Shown: piece by piece, positions 1-11,900 of the stretch
Layout: each line of letters opens with the position of its first letter
How positions within the stretch are numbered: the stretch's first letter is position 1
Source: Protonemura montana
Taxonomy: Eukaryota; Arthropoda; Insecta; Plecoptera; Nemouridae
DNA: 64,000 nt
NCBI GenBank assembly: GCA_947568835.1
Contig: OX387603.1
Location: 24,452,651-24,516,650 of the forward strand
Reading direction: 5' to 3'
Made by a program: the position numbers and the translations under genes
The notes under the pieces: generated by a model
Database searches by the model: none
The model's input: only the letters and a program-made list of their open reading frames with translations
Told to the model about the DNA's origin: nothing

Positions 1-1737
1 CATTGGCCACTCTCCGGCTACAACAAAATATATACAATCAATCCACCGACCAACGGTTTTGTGACAAAAACCATGCGAGACCAGGAACAGAATCCATCAA
101 AGCACAGCCATCTTTGCTCGAAACATCAGAACGATTTCTCACCGTGCACTCTGGATGCGAGCAAATTGACGCTAATTTTATGCACGAGGTCGTCGGACAT
201 CTAAAAAAAAAAAAAAACACTACTGCTAACTCTTAACCCTTCACCCTCGCACGCAAAAGGTCGCTAAACGTTCACGCCGACATCGGCCATGGCGTCGCGC
301 GATAAGCCCCGCGTGTTAATCCACGCCTCTGATTGATTCCCTACATTACGCCAGGTGCGCACGGCGGCTGCACATTGTAGTCACCGCAAAAGGGCGCATC
401 CATCAACGCGCACCGCGCTCCGACGGCTACCCGAGGAGGACGAGCATGTCGCACAGCCTCCGCGAGGCCCCGCGTCGCCCGGCAATCCATCACGGCGAGC
501 GGCCGCGACACGGGCACCGGCCCAATGGATGCGTGCCATTTGTAAGGCACTTCGGTCGTGTCACAGCTACAGGTGTTAAGATTGAAATACTTGTCTAAAT
601 ACTGCGGCTTAATATTCGTGTCAACGATAAATTAAAGTGTTTCGTGGAAAAGCGATTTGTATTCTGGAGAACGAAAAAAGTTTCCTTGTGGTTTCCATTT
701 TCTATAAGAAACCGCGTTCGATGGAGCGGTCCACATGCCGGACTACGAATTATGGAAATCCCCCGCTAAAATCCGCTTGTAGTGAATGCATCTGATCGCA
801 AACCGCACGTGAAACTAATGTTCAATTCATTAAACGCGTTGCGATCGCACGTTAGTCGATGGTCAACGTGCGAGGTCGGTTCCGAGTGCGGTGGCCGACC
901 AGTCTGTTTGCCCGGCGATGTCCAGTCCGATCGCCGGGAACGCTGATCGCATGTTGGCCAGCGAGCGCGCGTTGCGTGACTTGATCAGATTGCGGGAAGT
1001 GATAGCATTTTCACGCCAAGCGCTAATGGGTGACAATTAACACCGGCTGACAGATCGGACGTCACACACCTGTCAGAATCGCTCGCCCAGTTGTTGTACC
1101 CGCACGGTCGGTCGGTCTGCGGCGACGGGTGCCCGACCCGAGTGACTTGAACGCACGGGGCTTGTGGTTAGAAGGGCGGAATTGTTTAACTCCCGGTCGT
1201 TTTCGGAGACGTTATTACGTTATTTACAGCGTAAAAGCTGTGTTTTAGAATCGCTCCCAGTTCTGAAGAGATTAGTCTTCTGTCAATAAAGTCTGCCTAT
1301 CGGCAATCGCATCGGTTTCGAGGTTAGTTTCAAATTTCTTCATTCATTAGTTGACAGTTATCATTAAATTACTTGTCATGCCCGTTTGAGATTTTGGCCG
1401 ATGTTTGACCAAAACCCAAACCTTTAATAAAATCTGCTTCTATACACTTCAGATTATTTCCTGACCCACGAACTCCATCCCATCTCATTTGCTTAGCACC
1501 GCGTCAGTTTGAAATCGGTTTAACCAGTGAAATCACTCTCATTCACCAAGATGGATCGCTCTAAGATTCGCAACTTAGACGGGACCTCTTAGATGAAGAT
1601 TCAATTAGTCAAATCACTCCCTGGTTTTTCGCCTTGTCTTCCTAACTGCAACTCCAATTATAAGGCCATTTCGCGCAAACCGCCCTACGTTCGACTTCGA
1701 CATCGAGTCCCTGAACTCCGTGCGTCGCACTCCCTAC
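1..1737 (-). other. Intron of the left-edge gene (inferred)
   Basis: The donor site CAG|GTAGGG at 1738/1737 on the minus strand opens an intron that runs leftwards out of the window. I see no further exon with usable splice borders in these 1.7 kb. The stretch holds mixed-composition DNA with a GC-rich patch at about 360-560, where stop-free frames exist on both strands without recognisable protein content. That patch could be an enhancer or unrelated sequence. Confidence 0.4.
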
Positions 1738-1991
1738 CTGTAGTACGGGAATCCCTGCGGCACATGCAGGTCCATAGGCATGGCGCCCTGCCCGCCCTGG
1801 TGGTGCGCGTGAGCAGCCCCCGGGTGCGGGTAGCCGTGGTGGTCGGCGGCGGCGTTCATCATGCCCCCGACGGCGCCCCCGACGGCGGCGGCGGCCGCGT
1901 GATGGCCCAGCACCGCCGCCGCCCACGGCGACGACGCGAAGTTGCCTGGATGATCCAGGTCGAAGCCGCGATGGTCGACCACGCTATGCAT
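1738..1991 (-). CDS. First coding exon of a putative developmental transcription factor (partial)
   Basis: This exon codes for 84 residues plus two bases of a split codon. The ATG is at 1991-1989, and the exon ends at CAG|GTAGGG, a good donor. The residues are rich in Ala, His and Gly, with an HHAAAAAVGG run, an AHAHH run, and a distinctive end MDLHVPQGFPYY just before the splice. Low-complexity Ala/His N-termini joined to a DNA-binding domain by a long first intron are typical of insect homeodomain, zinc-finger and other patterning factors. No DNA-binding domain is in the window, so the family is open and I do not assign a symbol. The opposite strand carries a 154-codon open frame that I take as a shadow of this exon's GC-rich code. 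The upstream GC-rich flank fits a promoter and 5' UTR. Confidence 0.55.
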
Positions 1992-2900
1992 CAAGACCTC
2001 GCCCGCACAGGGACGCCGAGCAACGCACGGGACGTGGAGGGCGTTGCTCAGGCTTAGGTCATCGCGGCCAGACTACGGGCGATTGCGACGATGAACACTG
2101 GACGGTTTTCCTTGGCGATAACTCGCGCACTTTTCACGTCGCTGCTCGCGGGAAATGAGGTGGAAAACTCAATTGATCGTCACGACTTATCAAAAAAAAC
2201 TCGGACCGACAATTTGTAACGATGAGCTTGAAAACTAGCGACGCGCGGATACGTTCCCAGCCAACGTAAATCACACAAGAAACCGATATTTTCTATCAAA
2301 TTGTTCACAAGAAGCTAAATCAGCGTCCACTGCACACACACTTCACTCTACCGAACTGTCAAACGCTCGCACAAAACCACGGCGACTCGAATCCACGCGG
2401 TGACGGCGGCAGCACTGTCGCTACCCTCCTAGAACCGAGCACACATCGGCCAACACGCGGGGCTGTCAACCGTCGGGGAGCACGTGAGCGTCGCGTTGGG
2501 TTCGCAGGGTGCCGGTCGGTCGTCTCGCGGCGCGAAGCGTGGAGAGACTGCCGTGAGCGCGGGTCCAGACTTGGGGCCGCCGCCGCTGGAGGCTGCCTGA
2601 CGACGCGTCGCTGGGAGGCGGAGTCTGTAGCGGTGACGGCTCGACCACGTGGTCCCTGGCGTTCGGCCCACCGCTGGGGAGACTGCGCCGCGCCAAGGCA
2701 CGCCTCCTTCCGCCGCCGCCGCCGACGACGACGACGACGACGCGATGCATCGATCGTCGCACTCTTCGCGACGGCGTGACAGGTGGCAGCGCGATTTGCA
2801 TAATTCACTTTGCTCTCTCGGTGTGCGGGTTCGTCGAGAGGCTCGCGGAAAGGTATTGCGCGAATTTTCCGCGAGCGCTTTTCCGAAATGTGAGGCGTTT
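1992..2900 (-). promoter_or_regulatory. GC-rich 5' flank and probable promoter/5' UTR of the left-edge gene
   Basis: About 900 bp upstream of the putative start codon on the minus strand are CpG-rich, most strongly from 2360 to 2800, in contrast with the AT-richer DNA on both sides. A trinucleotide tract (CCG followed by about seven ACG units) lies at about 2711-2743. I cannot fix a TATA box or initiator. Several open frames on both strands here follow from the low stop-codon density of GC-rich DNA. Confidence 0.4.
2711..2743. repeat. CCG/ACG trinucleotide microsatellite
   Basis: A run of CCG units passes directly into about seven ACG units. It lies in the GC-rich 5' flank of the left-edge gene and would be transcribed if the 5' UTR extends this far. 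Confidence 0.9.
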
Positions 2901-5900
2901 CCGAAGGAAAAGTGGTCGCGAAGCCTAGAAGAAAGACGATTTGGAATGAGTGGTCTGAAGTAATTCGAGCAGAAAATTGGATGTCTGCTGCAGCGCCGCT
3001 GTCTCTAAAATTGAGTCAAAAAACCAAATAATCGACGGAAAATGTTTATTCCTTCTTTAATCCAAATCGCAACGCTCTGTACTTTGCATAGTTATTTTCC
3101 ACGTTTCTGGGTTGAAATTATTTCCACCCGACCTGCATTTATCGATCAATTTCAATTCTCAATGAGTGAAAATGCTCAACACAAAGTTGTCGGGAAACCG
3201 TTTTCCCCAGTGCATGCACCTGGTCTGCCATATACATTGAAGGGTTACAATCTACCAAATGCAATAGCTCCTCCCAGTAAACAACATCAAACTCCAGCCA
3301 AGCTCTCGACCCCGTTTAGTTGCCGGAGCAGTGGCACAGGGCGCCACAGTATACCGATGTGCTTTACAACGAGGAAATAGGGTGCATGCACTGCGCAGCC
3401 CTGCACCCTGGCTGCGCTTGTCCGCTGCGCCATCCCCTGGGCGCTCATAAAGCTAGTCATTTGCAATGAGCAGCTGTGGTGGAAGGACGGTGGGGGAGTG
3501 GGGGCGCTCTCACTTGGGGGACAATAGATATTAGAGTCACGTAATAAGGTTAAGCAGAAGTAATAAGACGTGTACACATAACTTACGTAAATATAGGTAC
3601 ATGTGCCATGAGAAACATATAACATTGCGAGCGCGCGCATATAAAAATTCAGAGCAAGTTTCTCCCGAGATGATTAAAATTGCACACGACACGATTTAGT
3701 TTTACACTTTTCTGTAATGTAAGTAACGGTGGCATCAACAAAACCAACTTGCCAAGACGTCTCGTGCTTTTTACTACTTTTTTTAAATCGAATTACGGCT
3801 GGAAACACAATGAGATGTTTGTTATTTCTTGCTTTACGACATCAGACCCCTCACATGCTGCAAAACTTGATGCACCTTTGTCCCTTTGCAGCCCTCAATT
3901 CTTCTCATTGGACTTTTGTGTCGGCTGACAAAGAAAAAAAAATAAACAAGACGCCTATATGTGTGTGACGTTAAAAACTGACAGGTCACATGACTCATAC
4001 ACAAATGTGGAAGTATGAAATTGAAACACCAGGATCGGTCGAAGTTGTGCTTTCATCACTGAGTGATGGCTCACTCCGGCTTGTCCCATTTGCGTGGCGG
4101 GACGTCACGGTCCTCGCGTGGACACAGAACAATCCGGGAAACCTCCCAAGCAGCTCCTTGGCACATCTTCGGTAAAGCACTTAATGGCAGTTTCATGGGC
4201 GGAACGTAAGCCATTCGACGGACGTTTATATCTTACAGGTTTTCACTCCATTTCTTTCTCAAATTTCAAACAGAGATTTTTTATAGGGGCGCGCTTAAAA
4301 GAATCGGTTCCGTGGCAGGGCTGACACATGACCACAAAAGCCTTTTTAAAAAATGCAGTTGTGCTCCGGGTCCCGAGGTGCAGGCGAGTCAGTCAAGTGT
4401 GAAATGGTTGGGGTGGGCTTGGCTGGGCTGGGGTGGGGTGAAGTGGGCTTAGCGTCAACTGTCAACCGCGGCGCGGCCGGGGACCCGAACCAAGGACTCG
4501 CAGGATTAACGCGACGTCCTGACCGGCGCCAAGCGTTCCACGTCGAAGTCACCGATGGCCAGGACGTGTCAAACACGGATTACCTAGCAGCCACAGGGAA
4601 ATGGTGAATGAAAGGGAATCGACTTTTTTTTTTTAATGACACTGCCTAACATAATGACAGGTTAGTCCGGGTGTAAAAAAATGGTTTGTCAACTTTGAGC
4701 CATAATCCATTGGTTTCGCGTTCAAAGTCCTTTTACCTTTTAATTTAATATACAGTCTATCGACAGCGCGTTTTTTCGCGACGAATTTACTTTGCATCGG
4801 TTTGCAGCCAAGTTAATTGCGCAAGTGCGATCCGTGGGAAGCATTGGAACTGTTACAATTAATCCATAATAAGTTTCATTGAACTTAACCGCCATACGCT
4901 TAATTGCGTGTGTATATACGCACTTCCTTTTCCATCATCGGCGGGGTAAAAACGAAGCAGGCTAGAGCAACGAAGTGCCCGCAAGAACCGACGTTGCAAA
5001 TTAGCGCTGCCTTATTAGCAGCCGACGCAGAAGACCAAAATTGCAAGTGCATTTATCATTCAAGCGATAATAAATCAGGCAAAGAAATTTGAAACGGTAG
5101 CGCAAAAACGCACGTCACCCGGATCACAAATTAAACACGCTCCGTTAAAAAAAAGAAAACTGCCGGTGGCCCACGAATATCGCTCCATATCCCCAACCAT
5201 GGGCGTCATTAATTGAGTGATGTACCAACCATCTTGGGCTACAAGGCCTCTTTGCGAGCAACCGAAGAAGTGAATTGATGATGCCCCGGGACCGACCCGT
5301 ACGACACCCTTATTTTGTACGACATTAGCACCCATTAGGGAAAGGGTTATACACAATCCCAAAGAGATTCCCCAATCTCAAAAGGAATTGCCGCGGGATA
5401 TTTTGGTTAATGGTGCACATTGCCGACCGCAATGTTGAAAAGGAGAGACTACGGAATTACAATAAAGGTGAATGGCAGAGAGACGCTCGCTCGGGAATCG
5501 CGATCGACGTCGCCAGGCACGCCGAGAAGCGATCGCACATCACTTGCTTTCAATGCTACCCATGTGAATGGCTAATCGCATGTGACACTTTTCTGTGCAT
5601 AGGAAATTCGCCAGCATGAGCTTTTATATAATGTCTCGCTCTGATCAATACATGATGTACATGCACCTTTCCTTGTGCGATCGCTTGATTAATTCACGTG
5701 TGCTCCATATTTTTAGCCGACCACCGATCGATGCCTGTGAGAACGTCCCCGAACGTTCAACTATCTTTAGGTTCCTCTGCGTGGAGCGAGTTGGCCTCGC
5801 GGAGGAACAAATCATTCTCTGTGCCGATTCTTTGATGTCGCTCAATCGAATCACTCTCGACTTGCAAACCAGTAGCAATTGGTTCTACTCATGCGATTCA

Positions 5901-8560
5901 TTACCTCTACACATGTTCGCAGAACGACCCAATTAAAAATAATTGATTTTATATCCCATCCATAAAACCCACGTCGATGTAAAAGCCGATAATATGATAA
6001 TTCATCCCGACCAGTGCAGTGCTGCACAATTCAAACGTCTTGCGCGACTGCAAAACACGTAATTGCCAACAGTGGTACCGGTACTATACATAATTGGTGT
6101 GTTTTACGTAGGTACGATCCCGAGGAGCTATTATTGAAACATTGTGTCATTGTCTGTCGATCGATATTGGCATTAAATTGTTTCTACTCTAGGTACAATT
6201 CAGCAATAAAGCCGGCGCGTCTCGGCGAATGGACACCATGTAGGGTGCTTTGAAACTTGTATTCTCTTGCTGAGAGTGGACGTTGTGGCTACATGTGAGT
6301 TGCATGGCCGGTAGGCTCGTACAATCTGCATTCCCAGCCACCATGCGTCGCCCGGTTGCTTTCTCAATGAAAAGTTGTCAGGTTTTCTTCAACTAGCGTT
6401 TTTTTTGGTCGTATATTAATTTCTACGGATGTTGTGTAACAATTTGCAAGACAAGCGTCACGATAAATGTCAGTGAATGGCCTGTCAACACGCTATTACA
6501 GATTCAGGCAGGCCGTGTTTACATTTGAGTCGCTCGGCACTTGTTTCCAAAGTTGAGCCCAAATTTTCTAAAACTTGGGTGACAAACCAAAAAAAAAGAA
6601 CAATCGCAAGATTTGCCATCAACAATTTTTCTGCTGCCTAATTACATGTAAAGTACCTGTAAAATGTCCAAGTATTTTACAGCTAATATTTTCTTTTAGA
6701 TACAAGGTTATCGAGAAAAGGATAAATTGCTGAATAAATCTCGCAGCGCGGGATAATTTATTGTACGAGTATTAGAATATAATTATTCTCTTAAAAAGTT
6801 TTGCTACAGAGAAAAATATGTCCGCGCGCGATATTTTTTAATAAATTCTCTGAACATAATTGGAAAGAGAAAAAATCGCCCAGCCAGCAGGACATTACAC
6901 ACAAAAGTCAAAGAGTTAAATTAGCGAATTTTAAACACCCGCGGGTATTCCGTGAGAAGCGATTCGCGACCATTTTGCCCGGCACACTCCACGCCGCAGA
7001 GGTCAAAGTTGGCAGCAATGACATCGCCACCAGGTGCGCCCCGGTAGCCGATTGTCCCGATGTCACCACTTGGGATTCATTGGGTGCTACCGGTCGAACG
7101 ATGAGCCTCTCCGTGGACTCCTCTAAATTATGCTTCTCTCGTCGTCTCCACATCCTGTCCGGCAGCCAGCAGCACCCATAGCACCCAATCGCAACGCGCC
7201 TGATCTATGGGCTTAAAGCAGGTGGACGAAAGATGGATTCGGTGCCGATAGACCAGGCGCTAGCTTGGGTACCTTATAACCTATGCTATGACACCAGACC
7301 AGCACATCTTTTTGTGATTAGCACGGAATCATGACCAGTTAATTAATTTTCAATTCACATCAGGTAGGTTTTTCACCAGCAGAGATTCACTCTATGATAT
7401 TTCTGTGCGTCGTTTCTGTTAGTTTATGCCGGGAGTGATTTGATTTTTCTCTCACCGCCACGCCGAGTTTTCTTATGGGAAGATCTGAAGGTTGAAATCT
7501 TAATCGCCGGGCCCAGCGAGCGAGTTATGGCCGTGGATTTTGTTTTTGATGAAAGGGATGACAGCTGTTGGCTCGTATCGCGCCCACCGAATCGCGGCGC
7601 GGTCTCGACTTTCTTGGAAGATGGCTCTCGTATTAAGACATAACTCCGTCTCCTCGCGGGGGTAATTTGTCAACGCAAACTACATTTCATGAATGAACGA
7701 GTAATTTTTATCAAATGAGAAATCAGGCGCGACGGAAGCATGAGAAGAAGGTGCTTCGTACGTGGACGTAGAAATAATGAGATCGTAAAACAGACGAGGA
7801 TCGTCACTCCTCTACGAGATTGACATTCCCAAAATTAATCATAAAATATCCGCTTCGGAATTAACTGCTCAGTGTCGAAATGAATGTGACGACCGCTCTG
7901 AGAGTGAAAAAGTCTCTGTAACTTTCTGCCAAGACTAGAGACGGTTCCGTGGCTGCTTGATTTACCAAAGATAATATAATTTTCGGTGAATGATGCAGCT
8001 ATGTAAATTCTAAAAGCCACAAAGTGTGGGAAAAAATCGAAACGTCAGATCTCATTTTTGTCGTTTCATATTTTTCCCTCCCGGCCACATGGAGACGAGC
8101 AACGGAGAAAACAACAGAACAACAAGACTCGCTCTCGGAAACCAGCATTCGTGTAACTTATAACAATCCACCATCTTGGCCGGTGAGCAAGACAGCAAAA
8201 AAAAAACTCGCAGAAACAGGATCACGTGGACACATTAGCCGTGCACAAGACAGCAAATTGTCCCGGGCAAGCGTGATCTTTGTGAACAATGAGCGCGCGC
8301 CGAGCAGAGAGCGAAAACTAGTGCAACCTGCATCGACAAAATGCATCCGTTGCACTTTGCAGCCAGGCGGCATCATTTGAATATCAGGACACGTGAAAAA
8401 CAGGTTGGACCGACAATGCCTGTCACGGGTATGCGTCGAGAGCATGCGGCCAGCGCCAAGGGTGTACGACGTCAAGTGCATGGGGTCGACGAAGGCACAC
8501 GTTGCCGTTTAGTAGATTTTTTTGTGTTTCTTTGATTTTTTTTACAACGGGCCCTGTGGC
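2901..8560. other. Intergenic stretch with no recognised gene
   Basis: No open frame here has both plausible protein content and splice or start context. The sequence is AT-leaning with many TAATTA-type homeodomain-like words, homopolymer A/T runs and short GC patches (4350-4570, 7500-7640). Regulatory DNA for the flanking developmental genes is possible but nothing specific can be supported. Confidence 0.5.
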
Positions 8561-8639
8561 GCTGACCTATTAGCATCGGTGAAGGAGTGGGTGATGATGA
8601 GGATGAAGAGACACCTAAAATAGCCTATAAGAAGAGTCC

Positions 8640-8900
8640 CTGTGAAAACCCGTGTAGTCTACTCATGGGAAGAGCAGCGGCCACCGGCTTAACGTGCCTT
8701 CCGAAGGACGATAAAACTCGAACAATGGGATTCCTCCTCAAACCCATACTAACAAGAGATTGATAAGCAAGGTAAAAGAAGTTTTTGTACTAGCTTTAAT
8801 CCCTCCGACCTCTCTCCCGAACACAACTAAACATGTGTACGATTTCGTTCAGCTGAGGGGTCGAGGAGCCGGGTTCGAACTAGACTATTTTGGGGACTTA
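8640..8900 (+). repeat. Possible degenerate tRNA-related interspersed repeat
   Basis: Two hints suggest an old short repeat. One is a near-palindromic block CCTTCCGAAGG (8697-8707) embedded in CGGCTTAACGTGCCTTCC, a word I associate with dispersed arthropod repeats. The other is a B-box-like GGTTCGAACTA at 8872-8882. No clear A box, poly(A) tail or target-site duplication is visible, and there is no second copy in the window to compare with. Confidence 0.25.
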
Positions 8901-8960
8901 CAAGACGTTTCCTTCTAGAAGCTTGACGCAGGTGCCTCTCTCTGTGTTTCCTAACGATGG

Positions 8961-11900
8961 TCAGCATGGTAACATTGCCGCATCCGATTAACCCAAATGT
9001 ACTTCTCTTCCTTCTTTAGCCGCCAATAAGAAAGTGGGTTGAGTCTAGCTTGAAATTGACACTTTGACAATGCAGCCATTGCGGGCCAGTTGGAATAAAT
9101 TCAATGGCCGTTCAATAAAAGTGCAGTCAAGACATTAAACAAATTACTTTTTCTTTGAAATCATTATTAGCAATCGTGGTGCTTTGGTTTAAGACGTCGA
9201 TACGCAGAGAGAAGTCGACGAGGGCGAGTGACAATACAATGGCAGAGACCGAAGCTCCAGCCCGACCAGCAGACAACTCACTTATTTACGCCGAGCGCCT
9301 GCCCTTTGCGGGCAAATTTCAGTACAAAAATGTGCGCACAAGCACCGACCATGGTCTCTCCCTTTGTAACAATCCTCCGGGTCCCATTGCGGAATCCATT
9401 TACCAAATTAATTTGGCTAAAAAAGTACCAAGAAACAAACAATTGGTTTCCATGCAGTTTCCCGGCCCCTTCGATTAGCACGGAGCTGTGTAAGCGTGTA
9501 AAACACATGCCTCTTGGACGGAACTCATTAGAATCGTAATGGCAATTGTTTGTCGAAGTGCGTGCGGAGTGCGTGGCAGCATGCTCGCTCCGTACGCACC
9601 CACAGCGTTGACACTTTCCCAGGAGCCAACGCACACGTACGCACATCGAGCATTACGCACGGAATACAAATTAATTATTATATGTCTGCATGTGTATGTG
9701 TAAAGAGAAAAAAAGAAATTAAATTATTATACAAAGCAATAAAATATAAAAACAAACAGTGCTGCGGATGGAGTAGCGTATATACGATCACCCTTTGTGT
9801 TTTTGTCAGCGACCCGTAGTCCGACACCCCGTACGCACCCCGTACGCACTCGGCACGCATACAAAGTAGCGGCCATCGCGCATCGTGGCTTGCATATTAT
9901 TTTATAGATGCGTGTGGCGGAATGTCTAATTTTTATTACACTTGTTGAAATTTTAGCCGAATGGGCCATGGCGAAAACTAGCTTGTCATGACCCAGCTAT
10001 AGGAAGTGCAACATTTGGTGTGTCGTCAAATTCATTTGGGTATTTTATATTCTTTGCGTGAAGAAATACTTTGACGATACTAATGTCTTTGATGAAGTTT
10101 TCCTGGATGCCACCACTGTCCAGCCCAGATGACAAAGGGATCGCCAACTGAACAACGAATGCCAGCTCTTCATATGTTTGTCCTCGGACCTAAGCCATGT
10201 GAAATGTAACAAGTTTTCAGAGCTGTTGTCAATTAAAAAGATGTAACGAAATCTCCGCGGCGAGATTTCTTAATTATATTCCACTCTTTCCGAATGTAAC
10301 GACCGAACTGGGATCGATCCCCCGTCACGGCGCTACCGACGGCCCATCGGGCGAAACCTCGGTCGGGGTAATTACAACCCCAAGACACGCGGAAAACCGC
10401 GGGAAAACTTTTCCCGCTGCACGCGGAAATCTCTTCATTCCGATGGGATTTTAAAAGCGGAAAACAAAGCTCAAGCCAAAAACTTATTCGTGTTCAGAGT
10501 AGCAGCTCGAAAGTAGCTGTGTACGAGTACGGCATACAAGTACATCTTTATTACATCTTTATCCCTCTAAACGGTGCCTTAGTTCAGCGTGAAATGAACA
10601 CAGAGATTGTTAGCGAGCTAGGTATATAGGTACGACCGCTTGTCGCGTTCCCTCCTCGTCGCTCTGCCGTTACCGGCCATCGCCGCTTCTCGCTCTGCGC
10701 GCAACCGCGGCGTCGGCACCGGCTATCAAAGCGTTTTTAATCGCGGGTCATCTCTACCCGGTCATTAACGTCCCAATTCATTACTCACCCGCCTTAAATG
10801 AACACCGCTTCGAGTCCCGGCCGCGATAGCATAAACCCAATGGCAACATGTTGTCCTGAAACCCATCCGGGACTTATTTACAGCGGCCTTACCTCATTTA
10901 GTGGTCACATAAAAAATGTGTTTATTTTTAATTTAAGGGTGTATTAAAAATTTCACTCTGATCGTCGTGTTTATAGGTTTTAAAATAGGTGCCACGACCG
11001 CCAAACCATCCTACGATTTTTCTTCAAGACGTATGGCCTCCAAAGGCGACTTCAGATGACTCTAATCTACACGGCCAATGAAAATTACTCTTTACGATCG
11101 CGCGGATTGCCGCACAACAATTCGCGATTCGGATAAACGCGAACGTCCATTCCGCAGCCTCCATTACGACCTGCGCGCGGTACCTACTCATTTTGCACAA
11201 AATTACATGCCCATACCGATTCCGTTTATGGGCGTAATGGTCGTCGGTGATGGCCATGCGCTCTGCAGAAGGTGAGGTCAGAGCGGCGAGGGTCCTTAGG
11301 TCTGCGCTTGCTGCAAGGAAGGCGTTCAATCATCTCTAGTGTCCGGCCAGCCACCGGACCAGCCTTGCCTGCATCGACATCCTAGCCGACCTTGGCGTGG
11401 TCGGCGTATACAACCACTTACACATCTCTCTCCTCGCAGAATCGCCCGCGAATCGATTAAAAAATATACATTGTAGATTTATTTTTACGGTGGAATTTAA
11501 ATTGCGGGACGTTATCGTAATGGCTCATCGAAAATAATTTATTTATTGCCTGTCTATAATTAGCAGTGGGTACTGCCACCAAAATCACAAATGTTTTGAA
11601 TAAAAAAAATATATATAATTTTCTGCAGCCGTGAAAATCTGCAGAAGACTAAAAAATGGCGAGGAGCGATTTCTCGAAGTTCGCTTGTGAGACGAACGTA
11701 TATCGCACCTACCCATCCCTTGGCTCCCTTGCCAAACAAGAAACCGATAACTCTTTCATATCCTGAGAGACCATGTCCTGCATTTTGTTATCGCGAGGCG
11801 AAGAAACCACTCCCTCGCACCAATGATCTCAAGAAACCACGACGTGACTGCACTCGCCGTCGCCAAGACGGACGACTCCGCGACGTCGTCGAACCCGAAG

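Noticed and set aside
1593-2057. Plus-strand 154-codon frame at the left-edge gene
   Set aside because: Antisense shadow. The minus strand carries Ala/His runs, a start and a donor, which fit an exon better.
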